Shown in pieces: positions 24,916 to 32,781 of a stretch of 45,732 nucleotides of DNA; positions within the stretch are counted from its first letter, which is position 1, and each line of letters opens with the position of its first letter. The stretch is from Oscillospiraceae bacterium (GTDB lineage Bacteria; Bacillota; Clostridia; Oscillospirales; CAG-272), in contig SVTW01000012.1 in assembly GCA_015063585.1 (NCBI GenBank), forward strand, positions 1 through 45,732, written 5' to 3'. Below the pieces are notes generated by a model. It made no database searches and was not told where the DNA came from. It was given only the letters and a program-made list of their open reading frames with translations. Made by a program: the position numbers and the translations under genes.

Positions 24916-27162
24916 ATGAAAAATACGGCAAAATGGATCACCGCCCCCCGCGATATGGGCGTTGCCGCATATACGTGCCGCACAAGCTTCGCACCCCGAA
25001 AGGCGGTCAAAAAGGCTACGCTTTGCGCGTCCGCGATCGGCAACTACGCGGTTTATCTGAATGGCGCTCGCGTGGGAAAGGGCGTTTTGACACCCGGATG
25101 GACGAGCTATAAAAAGCGCGTGCAGTATCAGAGCTATGATCTGACCGATCTGCTGACGCAAAACAACACGCTTGCGATCGGTGTCGGACAGGGCTGGGCT
25201 GTCGGCTCGATCGGACACGATGACACCAACCACTGTTTTGCGGACTACACCTCGGTGATCGCATGGCTTGACGTTACCTATGCCGACGGAGAGCGGGAGA
25301 GCCTTGTAACCGATGAGAGTTGGGACGTTTACAGCTCCGAGGTTACCTTCACGGATATTTATCACGGCGAGACCGTGGACAAGACCGCCCCGATCGCGCG
25401 GATCGGTAAGGCGGTGGAGTCGAATGTAAAAACACGTCTGATCGCGCAGGTAGGCGAGTGGATCACCGAGCAGGAGCGCTTGGCGCCCATTGAGATCCTG
25501 ACCACTCCTAAGGGCGAGCGAGTGATCGACTTCGGACAGAATATGACGGGCTACGTGGAGGTACGTATCAAAGCACCGCGCGGAAGCCGTGTGGTTTTGC
25601 ACCATGCCGAGGTGCTTGACAGCGACGGCAATTTCTACACGGCAAACTACCGTCGGGCACGCAATGAAATGACCTACGTTTGCAGCGGCGACGAGGACGT
25701 GTTCAAGCCGACCTATACCTTTGAGGGCTTCCGTTACATTCGGTTGGAGGAATATCCCTTTGAAGAGATCGATCCCGCGTGCTTCACCGCGATCGCCGTG
25801 AACTCCGAAATGAAGCGTACGGGTTATTTCCGGTGCGGAAATGAGAAGATCAACCAGCTCTACCACAATATTATTTGGGGACAGAAGAGCAACTACCTCG
25901 ATATTCCCACCGACTGCCCTCAGCGAGATGAGCGTCTGGGCTGGACGGGCGACGCGCAGGTGTTCTGCCGCACCGCCGCCATCAACTTTGACGTACAGAA
26001 GTTTTTCCGCAAATGGCTTGGCGACGTGGCGCTGGAGCAGGACAAAGACGGCGCTGTTTACGGCACGATTCCCGACGCGATGCCCAAGCATCCCACACGT
26101 ATTTCCGCCGCTTGGGGCGATGCCGCGTGTGTGATCCCGTGGCAGCTTTATCTTGCCTATGGGGATAAGAAATTGCTTCGCGAAAACTATCCCATGATGA
26201 AAAAATGGGTTGGCTATATGCGCGGGGTTGGTCCTGAGGAATATCTGTGGCTCACGGGTATGCATTACGGTGACTGGCTTGCTATGGACGCGGGCGAGGA
26301 CTCTTACGTTGGCGCAACCTCTAACGATCTGATCGCCAGCGCATTCTTTGCTTACTCCACCGAGCTTGTGATCCGCGCGGGCGAGGTTCTTGGTGAGGAC
26401 GTGAGCGAATACCGCACACTCTATACCAACGTGCGCAACCGTTTCCGTTCTTATTTCATGGAGAACGGTATGCCCAAAGAGGAATTTCCTTACACCGAGG
26501 TGTTGCAAAGAGGCAAGAAAACGCCTGTTGACACGGTACGCCGCGGCATGACGCAGACCGCTCTTGTTCTGATCCTGTATTTTGGCCTGTGTGAGGAGTG
26601 CGAGCGGGCGGCTCTTGCCGCAAGACTTGTGGAGATGATCCGCGAGAATGAAACCCGTATGACCACGGGCTTTGTCGGAACCCCTTATATTTTGCACGTG
26701 CTGTCACAAAACGGATATACCGACGTCGCGTATGAACTTCTGATGCAGGAGCGCAATCCCTCGTGGCTCTATTCGGTTACGCATGGTGCGACTACCATGT
26801 GGGAGCATTGGAACAGCCTCAAGGAGGACGGAAGCTTCTGGAGCACCGCTATGAATTCCTTCAATCATTACGCCTACGGAGCGGTGTTTGATTGGATCTT
26901 CGGCGTGTCGGTTGGTATTACTCCCGTTGCCGAATCGCCCGCCTATAAGACGGTTGCGATCGCGCCGCACCCGAGTAAATGCCTGGGATATGCCGAGGGA
27001 TCGATCGAATCGAGAAACGGAAAGATCGGTGTGTATTGGTATTATAAGGGCGACCGCGTTTACTACGAGGTCGAGATCCCCGCGGGCGTGACCGCCGCGC
27101 TGAAATTGCCGTCGGGCTACACCGCAACGCTTACCGAGGGAAGCTACCGCTTTGCCGAATGA
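24916..27162 (+). CDS. GH78 alpha-L-rhamnosidase
   Basis: 748 residues from the ATG at 24916; the upstream TTG frame adds a charged stretch with no homology. GH78 enzymes are inverting and release terminal alpha-L-rhamnose. Domain order: N-terminal beta domains (AIGNYAVYLNGARVGKGVLTPGW, LAIGVGQGWAVG), the concanavalin-like rhamnosidase part ending YTFEGFRYIRLEEYP, then the (alpha/alpha)6 barrel with the signature CPQRDERLGWTGDAQ (D338, E339) and GATTMWEHWNS carrying the likely base, and a C-terminal beta domain. There is no signal peptide, so it is cytoplasmic. The ribosome site is weak. It is divergent from its AraC gene. Confidence 0.95.
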   Translation: MKNTAKWITAPRDMGVAAYTCRTSFAPRKAVKKATLCASAIGNYAVYLNGARVGKGVLTPGWTSYKKRVQYQSYDLTDLLTQNNTLAIGVGQGWAVGSIGHDDTNHCFADYTSVIAWLDVTYADGERESLVTDESWDVYSSEVTFTDIYHGETVDKTAPIARIGKAVESNVKTRLIAQVGEWITEQERLAPIEILTTPKGERVIDFGQNMTGYVEVRIKAPRGSRVVLHHAEVLDSDGNFYTANYRRARNEMTYVCSGDEDVFKPTYTFEGFRYIRLEEYPFEEIDPACFTAIAVNSEMKRTGYFRCGNEKINQLYHNIIWGQKSNYLDIPTDCPQRDERLGWTGDAQVFCRTAAINFDVQKFFRKWLGDVALEQDKDGAVYGTIPDAMPKHPTRISAAWGDAACVIPWQLYLAYGDKKLLRENYPMMKKWVGYMRGVGPEEYLWLTGMHYGDWLAMDAGEDSYVGATSNDLIASAFFAYSTELVIRAGEVLGEDVSEYRTLYTNVRNRFRSYFMENGMPKEEFPYTEVLQRGKKTPVDTVRRGMTQTALVLILYFGLCEECERAALAARLVEMIRENETRMTTGFVGTPYILHVLSQNGYTDVAYELLMQERNPSWLYSVTHGATTMWEHWNSLKEDGSFWSTAMNSFNHYAYGAVFDWIFGVSVGITPVAESPAYKTVAIAPHPSKCLGYAEGSIESRNGKIGVYWYYKGDRVYYEVEIPAGVTAALKLPSGYTATLTEGSYRFAE

Positions 27163-27219
27163 TTTTTGATGATCCAAAGCATATCCACCGATACGGATCG
27201 CTTTTGTGGTACAATAAAA

Positions 27220-27395
27220 GGAGGCTGCGTCATTGGCGCAGCCTCTGCTAAAAAAGCCGACGGTAGGCTTTTTTGTAGCGCGGAATTTGCGGTTTTCGAC
27301 TGCAAAGCAGTCGGAAATTGCGGCGATTCGCCGCAAAGCAAAAACGTCGGGGGTGAGTACCAAATGCATTTTTGCATTTGACTCACCCCCTTTTG
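27220..27395 (+). repeat. hairpin-rich interspersed element, copy C
   Basis: Third copy, between the convergent GH78 and rarA genes. In the fourth hairpin both arms differ from copy A so that pairing is kept and lengthened (GCGGCG/CGCCGC versus GCGG/CCGC). An 11-base direct repeat CTTTTGTGGTA flanks it at 27201-27211 and 27390-27400. The rest of the 321-base gap between the genes shows nothing else. Confidence 0.93.
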
Positions 27396-27483
27396 TGGTA
27401 AAAAAGAGCATCAAACAATTTTATATAACCGAGCGGGTTTGCATTGTCGGCTGATGGGTGCCCATCGTTTTCGGGCTTGGCGG

Positions 27484-28701
27484 TTACCCCTTTTTGATCT
27501 TTTTCCAATATTCCGCGGCGGCTTGCTCGTTTTTATTGGGAGCGGGGGTGTAGTAGACCGTTCCGCGCAGATCCTCGGGGAGATACTCCTGTGCAACGTA
27601 GTGATTTTCAAAATCGTGAGGGTACTGATATCCTTTAAAGAGCGGACTTTGCAGATGTAGCGGTACGTTGATGCCTCTACCTTGGCGGATATCCTCGGCG
27701 GCGGTACCCACGGCAAGGTAGGCTGAGTTGGATTTCGGTGCGGTTGCAAGCAGGATCGCGGCATTTGCCAATGGGATCTGCGCCTCGGGCATACCAAGTT
27801 CCTTTGCCGATTCGCAGCAAGCACGCGTTACAACGGCGGCAAGCGGATAGGCGAGCCCGACGTCCTCGGACGCGATCACCTGCAAGCGGCGGCAGACCGA
27901 GATCAGCTCTCCGAGCGAGAGCAGCTTGGCAACGTAAAAGGCAGCGGCATCGGGATCCGACCCGCGAATCGACTTTTGCAGGCAGGAGAGCAGGTCATAG
28001 TGCGTGTCGTCGTTAAAGCTGCTCACCGAGGTGTCAAAGCTGTCCACGTCCTCGCGCGAGAGACGGTCCTCGGCGGCATGGTACGCGTTTTCAAACAACA
28101 CGATCGCATGGCGCACGTCGCCTCGCGCGCAGGTGGAAATATAATCGCAAAGCGCGTCGTCCGCTTGCTTTGCAAGTCCGTTTTCCTCGTTGAGATATTG
28201 CAATGCGCGGTGCAAAACCGGTCGGAGCGCAAGCGGCTGAACCGGCTTGAACTCAAAGAGGGAGGAGCGCGAAAGGATCGCGTTATAGACGTAAAAATGC
28301 GGATTTTCGGTGGTGGAAGCGATCAATGTGATGCGACCATCCTCCATATATTCAAGCAGGGATTGCTGTTGCTTGCGGTTAAAATATTGGATCTCGTCCA
28401 AATAGAGCAATACACCGCCCGCTCCGAACACGTTGTTGGTCTCGCTGATGACCTGCTTGATGTCGGCAAGAGATGCCGAGGTGGCGTTGAGCTTGCGGAA
28501 GGTCATGCCCGATTGCTTGGCAATTACCGACGCCGCGGTGGTTTTTCCTGTGCCGGGAGGGCCGTAAAAGATCATATTGGTGATCCTGCCCCCCGCAAGC
28601 ATACGGCGAATGACACCGCGTGCACCGAAAAGATGATCCTGACCTACGATACCGTCAAAATCCTCGGGGCGCAAAAGATCGGCAAGCTGTGCGTTTTTCA
28701 T
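27484..28701 (-). CDS. rarA: replication-associated recombination protein RarA (MgsA)
   Basis: 405 residues from the ATG at 28701, preceded by GAGAGG. An ATG at 28716 overlaps the upstream stop as ATGA but has no ribosome site. RarA is a AAA+ clamp-loader-like ATPase acting at stalled replication forks. Seen: LRPEDFDGIVGQDHL near the start, Walker A GPPGTGKTT, Walker B LLYLDEIQYFN, sensor 1 ASTTENPHF, then the lid and the C-terminal tetramerisation region (NAAILLATAPKSNSAYLAVGTA). Length is slightly short of the usual 420-440. It lies directly behind the glycosyltransferase fusion and is probably co-transcribed and translationally coupled with it. Confidence 0.95.
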   Translation of the reverse strand: MKNAQLADLLRPEDFDGIVGQDHLFGARGVIRRMLAGGRITNMIFYGPPGTGKTTAASVIAKQSGMTFRKLNATSASLADIKQVISETNNVFGAGGVLLYLDEIQYFNRKQQQSLLEYMEDGRITLIASTTENPHFYVYNAILSRSSLFEFKPVQPLALRPVLHRALQYLNEENGLAKQADDALCDYISTCARGDVRHAIVLFENAYHAAEDRLSREDVDSFDTSVSSFNDDTHYDLLSCLQKSIRGSDPDAAAFYVAKLLSLGELISVCRRLQVIASEDVGLAYPLAAVVTRACCESAKELGMPEAQIPLANAAILLATAPKSNSAYLAVGTAAEDIRQGRGINVPLHLQSPLFKGYQYPHDFENHYVAQEYLPEDLRGTVYYTPAPNKNEQAAAEYWKKIKKG

Positions 28702-28712
28702 GAAGTGACCTC

Positions 28713-30923
28713 TCATTTATCGTTCTGACTATTATTATTATAAATCATTTGAACGATATTTGCAAGGTCTTTTGCGGCTTTTTTTTGCATTTCCGCAACC
28801 GCGTGCCGCAGAATGGGACGGAGACGTTCGCGGTCGCACAGCATGGCTTCGATCCGTTCGGTCAGGATCGGTACACTCAACTCCTCGGTGCGTAGCGTAT
28901 CGGCACCGACTGCGTGCGCAAAGGAGCAGATCTTTTCATCGCGCGGGTCGGCAGGGATCCCAAGCGAGGGGGTTCCAACTGCGGCGGCAAGCACCATGGC
29001 ATGCAAACGAAGCGTCAGCACCCCTTGGCAGACGGAAAGGATCGCGCACGCGTCGGAGGCTTGCGTATGATGAATGATCTTTGCGGGGAGCGCATGCGCG
29101 GCGGCATAGGTAACGCTGCTGTCCTGTTCCGCATCGAATATCAACAGGATCGGAGTGAGTGAAAGACGGCGGCATACGGTGCGCACGGCAGTCAGCAGAA
29201 GGGGGAGCAAAGGGGCTGCCTCGGTGCCGCCGTGCAGGACCGTGCAGAAAAGACGGCGAGTGGGCGCGATACGGTATTGCTTCAAAAGAAAATTTACGCG
29301 GCAGGGGGAGGGTGGGGCAAGAAGCAGAGCGAGATCTCCGCCCGCGTGTAACAGATCGGGGCGGATTCCGAGGCGGCGCAGATAGCGAACCGAGGCATCG
29401 TCGCGGAGACCGATCCACTGACATTGCTGCAATGCCTGTCTGACACGCCGACAGTTGGATTCTCCAAGCAGAGGCCCCACTCCCGCGCCGCAAAAAAAGA
29501 CTTTTCGCCGCAGCGTTCTTGCCAGCGTGATCAAAAATAGATAATAGAAAAGGGAGCGCTTGCTGGTGATGTTTTGCAGGAGCGAGCCGCCGCTGAAAAG
29601 GAGCGCGTCCGACCGCAGGAGTGCCAAAAGGATCCACAGGGGATTTTTTCGGCTGTGCGCCGCAACGCGGTAGCGTTTCCAATCCCGATGCGGAGCCCCC
29701 GAGAGAAGCGTAATGCGCAGGTGCGGCGCGGTTGCTTGAAGCTGCTGTAAAAGCCCGAGCAGAATCGCGTCATCACCGAGATTTCCGCAACCGAAATAGC
29801 CGCAAATCGCGAGGGAAGCATTTTTGGGGAACGGGTGTGCGCGCACATAACATGCGAGCGTGTGGCGGCTGATCGCTTCAATGTCAAAATGTGAGCGGAT
29901 CAACGCGCGGCAGTCCAACCCGATCCGCCGTGCCTCGTCGGGATCGGAAAGCAGAAAAAGAAGATCTTCGCGCAGAGCCGCCTTGTTGGCTTTTTCGCAC
30001 CCACGTGCGCAAAAATTCGTCAACATAGCTTCTTTTGCACGTGCGGCTGTTAAAATGCCGAGATAGCCCTCGTTGCCGCAAAGGACCACGGGGCGTCCCG
30101 CGGCACCGGCTTCCATTGCGGCGCGCGATACACCAACGAATATCCCGTGCTTGCGGATCAGGTCTGCCATATTGCTTTCCCAGCCAACCAAACGGACGGC
30201 TTCCGATCCGATCTCGCGGTTGGCATCGCGTGCCAATTTTGCGATCTCCTCCAGCGCGTCCCCGTCCCCTGCGACCGTAATGGCAAGATCGGGGTGTGCG
30301 CGGTGCAAATCGGGTGCGATCCGACACAAAAGCTCTGCCCCATATGCGCAATCGCGGTCCAATCGGCTTGCGAATAAAATACGCTTGGAAAGGTCTTTTT
30401 CAGCTCCAATCCCGAGGATGGTATCGGCTGAAAATCGGCTTGTGTCGATCCCATTCGGGATCACCTCAACGCGCTCGGCGGGAACGCGGTAATGCTTGCA
30501 TACGTAATCGCGGAGGTCTTCGCTCACCGCTAAGGTCTGTTCGCCCCAATAGCAAAGGCGCGAGAGGGGGGCGTTTACCCGAAATGCGGCATGTACCGTA
30601 ACCAGCACTGCAACCCCTTTTTTTCGCATACCGCGCAGGAGCAGAGCCAGCATGCGTGTATGCGCGTGCAGGACCGTATAGCCCTCCTTGCGGATCAGGC
30701 GGAGGATCTTGCGGCGAATGGCAAGGAGTCGAAAGGGATTGTGGGAGGGGGGCAGGATCCGATGCTGTCGGATCCCGCGCCGTTCCAGCTCGTCCGCAAG
30801 CGCGCCGCCGCCCGACAGAACCGCCACGTCGGCACCTTGTGCGGTCAAGCCGAGCGCGAGCGAGAAAATATGCGATTCAACGCCTCCCTTGTGCATATGG
30901 TCTGTTAACAGCAAAATCTTCAA
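28713..30923 (-). CDS. glycosyltransferase (GT4) fused to CsaB-type pyruvyltransferase
   Basis: 736 residues from a TTG at 30923 with AGGAGGT ten bases upstream; the longer upstream frame lacks homology. Residues 1-365 are a GT4-type glycosyltransferase: KILLLTDHMHKGGVESH, then VIPNGIDTSRF and FASRLDRDC ... LAITVAGDGDALEEI, with a donor-binding MEAGAAGRPVV segment. Residues ~370-736 are a polysaccharide pyruvyltransferase of the CsaB type: LAICGYFGCGNLGDDAIL, LFSGGSLLQNIT, FFCGAGVGPL and LTLRLHAMVLAAAVGTPS. CsaB adds pyruvate ketals to secondary cell-wall polymers, which S-layer-homology domains bind. The two activities are usually separate genes, so the fusion is notable. rarA follows with a 4-base overlap option. 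Confidence 0.9.
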   Translation of the reverse strand: MKILLLTDHMHKGGVESHIFSLALGLTAQGADVAVLSGGGALADELERRGIRQHRILPPSHNPFRLLAIRRKILRLIRKEGYTVLHAHTRMLALLLRGMRKKGVAVLVTVHAAFRVNAPLSRLCYWGEQTLAVSEDLRDYVCKHYRVPAERVEVIPNGIDTSRFSADTILGIGAEKDLSKRILFASRLDRDCAYGAELLCRIAPDLHRAHPDLAITVAGDGDALEEIAKLARDANREIGSEAVRLVGWESNMADLIRKHGIFVGVSRAAMEAGAAGRPVVLCGNEGYLGILTAARAKEAMLTNFCARGCEKANKAALREDLLFLLSDPDEARRIGLDCRALIRSHFDIEAISRHTLACYVRAHPFPKNASLAICGYFGCGNLGDDAILLGLLQQLQATAPHLRITLLSGAPHRDWKRYRVAAHSRKNPLWILLALLRSDALLFSGGSLLQNITSKRSLFYYLFLITLARTLRRKVFFCGAGVGPLLGESNCRRVRQALQQCQWIGLRDDASVRYLRRLGIRPDLLHAGGDLALLLAPPSPCRVNFLLKQYRIAPTRRLFCTVLHGGTEAAPLLPLLLTAVRTVCRRLSLTPILLIFDAEQDSSVTYAAAHALPAKIIHHTQASDACAILSVCQGVLTLRLHAMVLAAAVGTPSLGIPADPRDEKICSFAHAVGADTLRTEELSVPILTERIEAMLCDRERLRPILRHAVAEMQKKAAKDLANIVQMIYNNNSQNDK

Positions 30924-31062
30924 GATCGACCGCACCTCCTTTTTTGATAGTCTTTGCCTCAGTCCCCCATAATTATGTAAATGATGGGGAAAAAAGGCAG
31001 AAACACGTAATAATGAATAAGCGAATGCAGGGGAATTGCGAGATATTTGTGAAAAACCTTGC

Positions 31063-31091
31063 TTGACAGAATCCGCAAAAAGCAGTATAAT
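31063..31091 (+). promoter_or_regulatory. consensus promoter of the antiporter gene
   Basis: TTGACA (31063-31068), 17 bases, TATAAT (31086-31091), both perfect, 49 bases before the start codon. The rest of the 216-base gap back to 30924 shows no gene; the promoter of the minus-strand glycosyltransferase was not identified with confidence. Confidence 0.92.
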
Positions 31092-31139
31092 GTTGCAGGT
31101 GATAGAAAAATATAACATATTTATGGAAGGTTTAGAAAA

Positions 31140-32465
31140 ATGACAGAAGATTTTCAGATCTTAATTACGATCTCCCTTGCGCTGATCGGCGGTCTTTTTA
31201 TGTCGCGTGTGGTCAAGCCGCTGGGCTTGCCCGCGGTAACGGGCTATTTGCTTGCGGGAATCGTGCTCGGTCCCTACTGTCTCGGACGGCTGGGTGTTAC
31301 GGGGCTTTTCTCGAGCATGGAGGCATTTCACGGTCTTGCGGAGCTGGTACAGTCGGTCGCTCTCGGCTTCATTGCTTTTGCCATAGGAACCGAGTTCAAG
31401 CTTTCCGCACTTAAAAAAACAGGCCGACAAGCTACGGTGATCGGCATTGTGCAGGCGTTGGTGGCAATGATTTTGGTGGATGCCGCGCTGATCGGACTGC
31501 ACTTCATTTTGGGCGAGGAAAAGCTTCCTTTGTCGGTTTGCATCACGCTGGGTGCGATCGCAACCGCAACCGCACCTGCCGCAACGCTGATGGTTGTAAA
31601 GCAATATAAGGCAAAAGGACCTGTTACCAATATCCTGCTGCCGGTTGTCGCGTTGGATGACGCGGTGGGTCTGATCTGCTTTGCGGTCTCGATCGGAGTC
31701 GCGCAAGCACTTGAGGGCGGCACGCTGAGTGTGATCTCGGTATTGGTCAACCCGCTCCTTGAGGTTGTGCTCTCGCTTTTGCTCGGTGCGATCATAGGCG
31801 TTATTTTCACGGGCGTGGAGAACATGTTCCTTTCCAACAGTAAGCGTCTTTGCCTCTCCATTACCTTTGTTATTCTTACCATCGCATTCTCCAAGCTACA
31901 CTATACCTTTGATAGCGGTTTGAAAATCGGTTTTTCCTCTCTGCTCGTTTGCATGATGCTGGGAACCGTTTTCTGCAATATCTGTGACAGCGCCGAGGAG
32001 CTCATGGCAAAAACCGACCGCTGGACCATGCCGATCTTCGTGCTGTTCTTCGTCATCAGCGGGGCAGAGCTGGAGTTCAGCATTTTCCAGGACGTTACCG
32101 TGATCCTTGTCGGCATCATTTACATTGTGTTCCGCACGCTTGGAAAATATTTGGGCGCGCGTTGGAGTGCGCAGTTTACCAAATGTTCCGCACCCATTGT
32201 CAAATATCTCGGTATCACGCTTTTGCCGCAGGCAGGGGTTTCGATCGGCATGTCCATTACAGCTGCCGCGCTTCTGACCACGGGCGGAACGGTTCGCAAC
32301 ATTGTGCTTTTTGCCGTGATGATCTACGAAATGGTTGGTCCTATGCTTACCAAGATCGCGCTCGTCAAGGCAGGGGATATCACCCCCAAGGCACCCGAGC
32401 CGCATAAGCATATGACCATGGCTGAGGTGTTCGCCGACGATATCGACGAGGACGATACAAAATGA
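31140..32465 (+). CDS. CPA2-type cation:proton antiporter
   Basis: 441 residues. CPA2 carriers exchange sodium or potassium for protons across the cytoplasmic membrane. The start LALIGGLFMSRVVKPLGLPAVTGYLLAGIVLGP is typical of the Kef/NapA group; VALDDAVGLICFAVSIG carries the acidic residues of the ion site (adjacent Asp-Asp), and about twelve hydrophobic helices follow. No C-terminal TrkA-N nucleotide-binding domain is present; the tail is short and acidic (FADDIDEDDTK), so it is a NapA-like transporter rather than a gated Kef channel. It is monocistronic, with a strong promoter and a long terminator hairpin after it. Confidence 0.92.
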   Translation: MTEDFQILITISLALIGGLFMSRVVKPLGLPAVTGYLLAGIVLGPYCLGRLGVTGLFSSMEAFHGLAELVQSVALGFIAFAIGTEFKLSALKKTGRQATVIGIVQALVAMILVDAALIGLHFILGEEKLPLSVCITLGAIATATAPAATLMVVKQYKAKGPVTNILLPVVALDDAVGLICFAVSIGVAQALEGGTLSVISVLVNPLLEVVLSLLLGAIIGVIFTGVENMFLSNSKRLCLSITFVILTIAFSKLHYTFDSGLKIGFSSLLVCMMLGTVFCNICDSAEELMAKTDRWTMPIFVLFFVISGAELEFSIFQDVTVILVGIIYIVFRTLGKYLGARWSAQFTKCSAPIVKYLGITLLPQAGVSIGMSITAAALLTTGGTVRNIVLFAVMIYEMVGPMLTKIALVKAGDITPKAPEPHKHMTMAEVFADDIDEDDTK

Positions 32466-32507
32466 TTGCTTTTACCGCGTGATTTTATGCGCGCGTGTAT
32501 GGAAAAA

Positions 32508-32555
32508 GAGAAGGCGTTGCCGCGAATTCTTCCGAATTTGCCGCAACGCCTTCTC
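32508..32555 (+). terminator. terminator after the antiporter gene
   Basis: GAGAAGGCGTTGC (32508-32520) pairs with GCAACGCCTTCTC (32543-32555); the inner GCGAATTC/GAATTTGC extends the stem with one G-U pair and one bulged or mismatched position on each side. TCGTTTT follows. The next ~110 bases are AT-rich without a gene. Confidence 0.85.
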
Positions 32556-32665
32556 TCGTTTTAAAAATTGTAAAATAATTCCGAAAAAAGCGGTATTTCC
32601 TTGCATTTTGCGGTATTTTTTGAAAAAAAGTCGTGAAAAAAATCAAATTATTTTTCCCAATCTTA

Positions 32666-32694
32666 TTGATTCTATGCGCTGAATGTGGTACAAT
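32666..32694 (+). promoter_or_regulatory. promoter of the uL15-like/InlB-repeat operon
   Basis: TTGATT (32666-32671), 17 bases, TACAAT (32689-32694), 87 bases before the TTG start at 32782. An ATG at 32683 lies inside this promoter and so cannot be the start. Confidence 0.75.
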
Positions 32695-32781
32695 ATTACT
32701 AACAGTACCAATTTCTTTCGGAAACGGAAAAAAATTGGCCCTGCCGCAGATAAGAAAACTACGGAACGGAGGACGAAAACG

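Noticed and set aside
32683..32781. ATG at 32683 as start of the uL15-like gene
   Set aside because: It lies between the -35 and -10 boxes of the promoter; the TTG at 32782 has GGAGG at proper distance.
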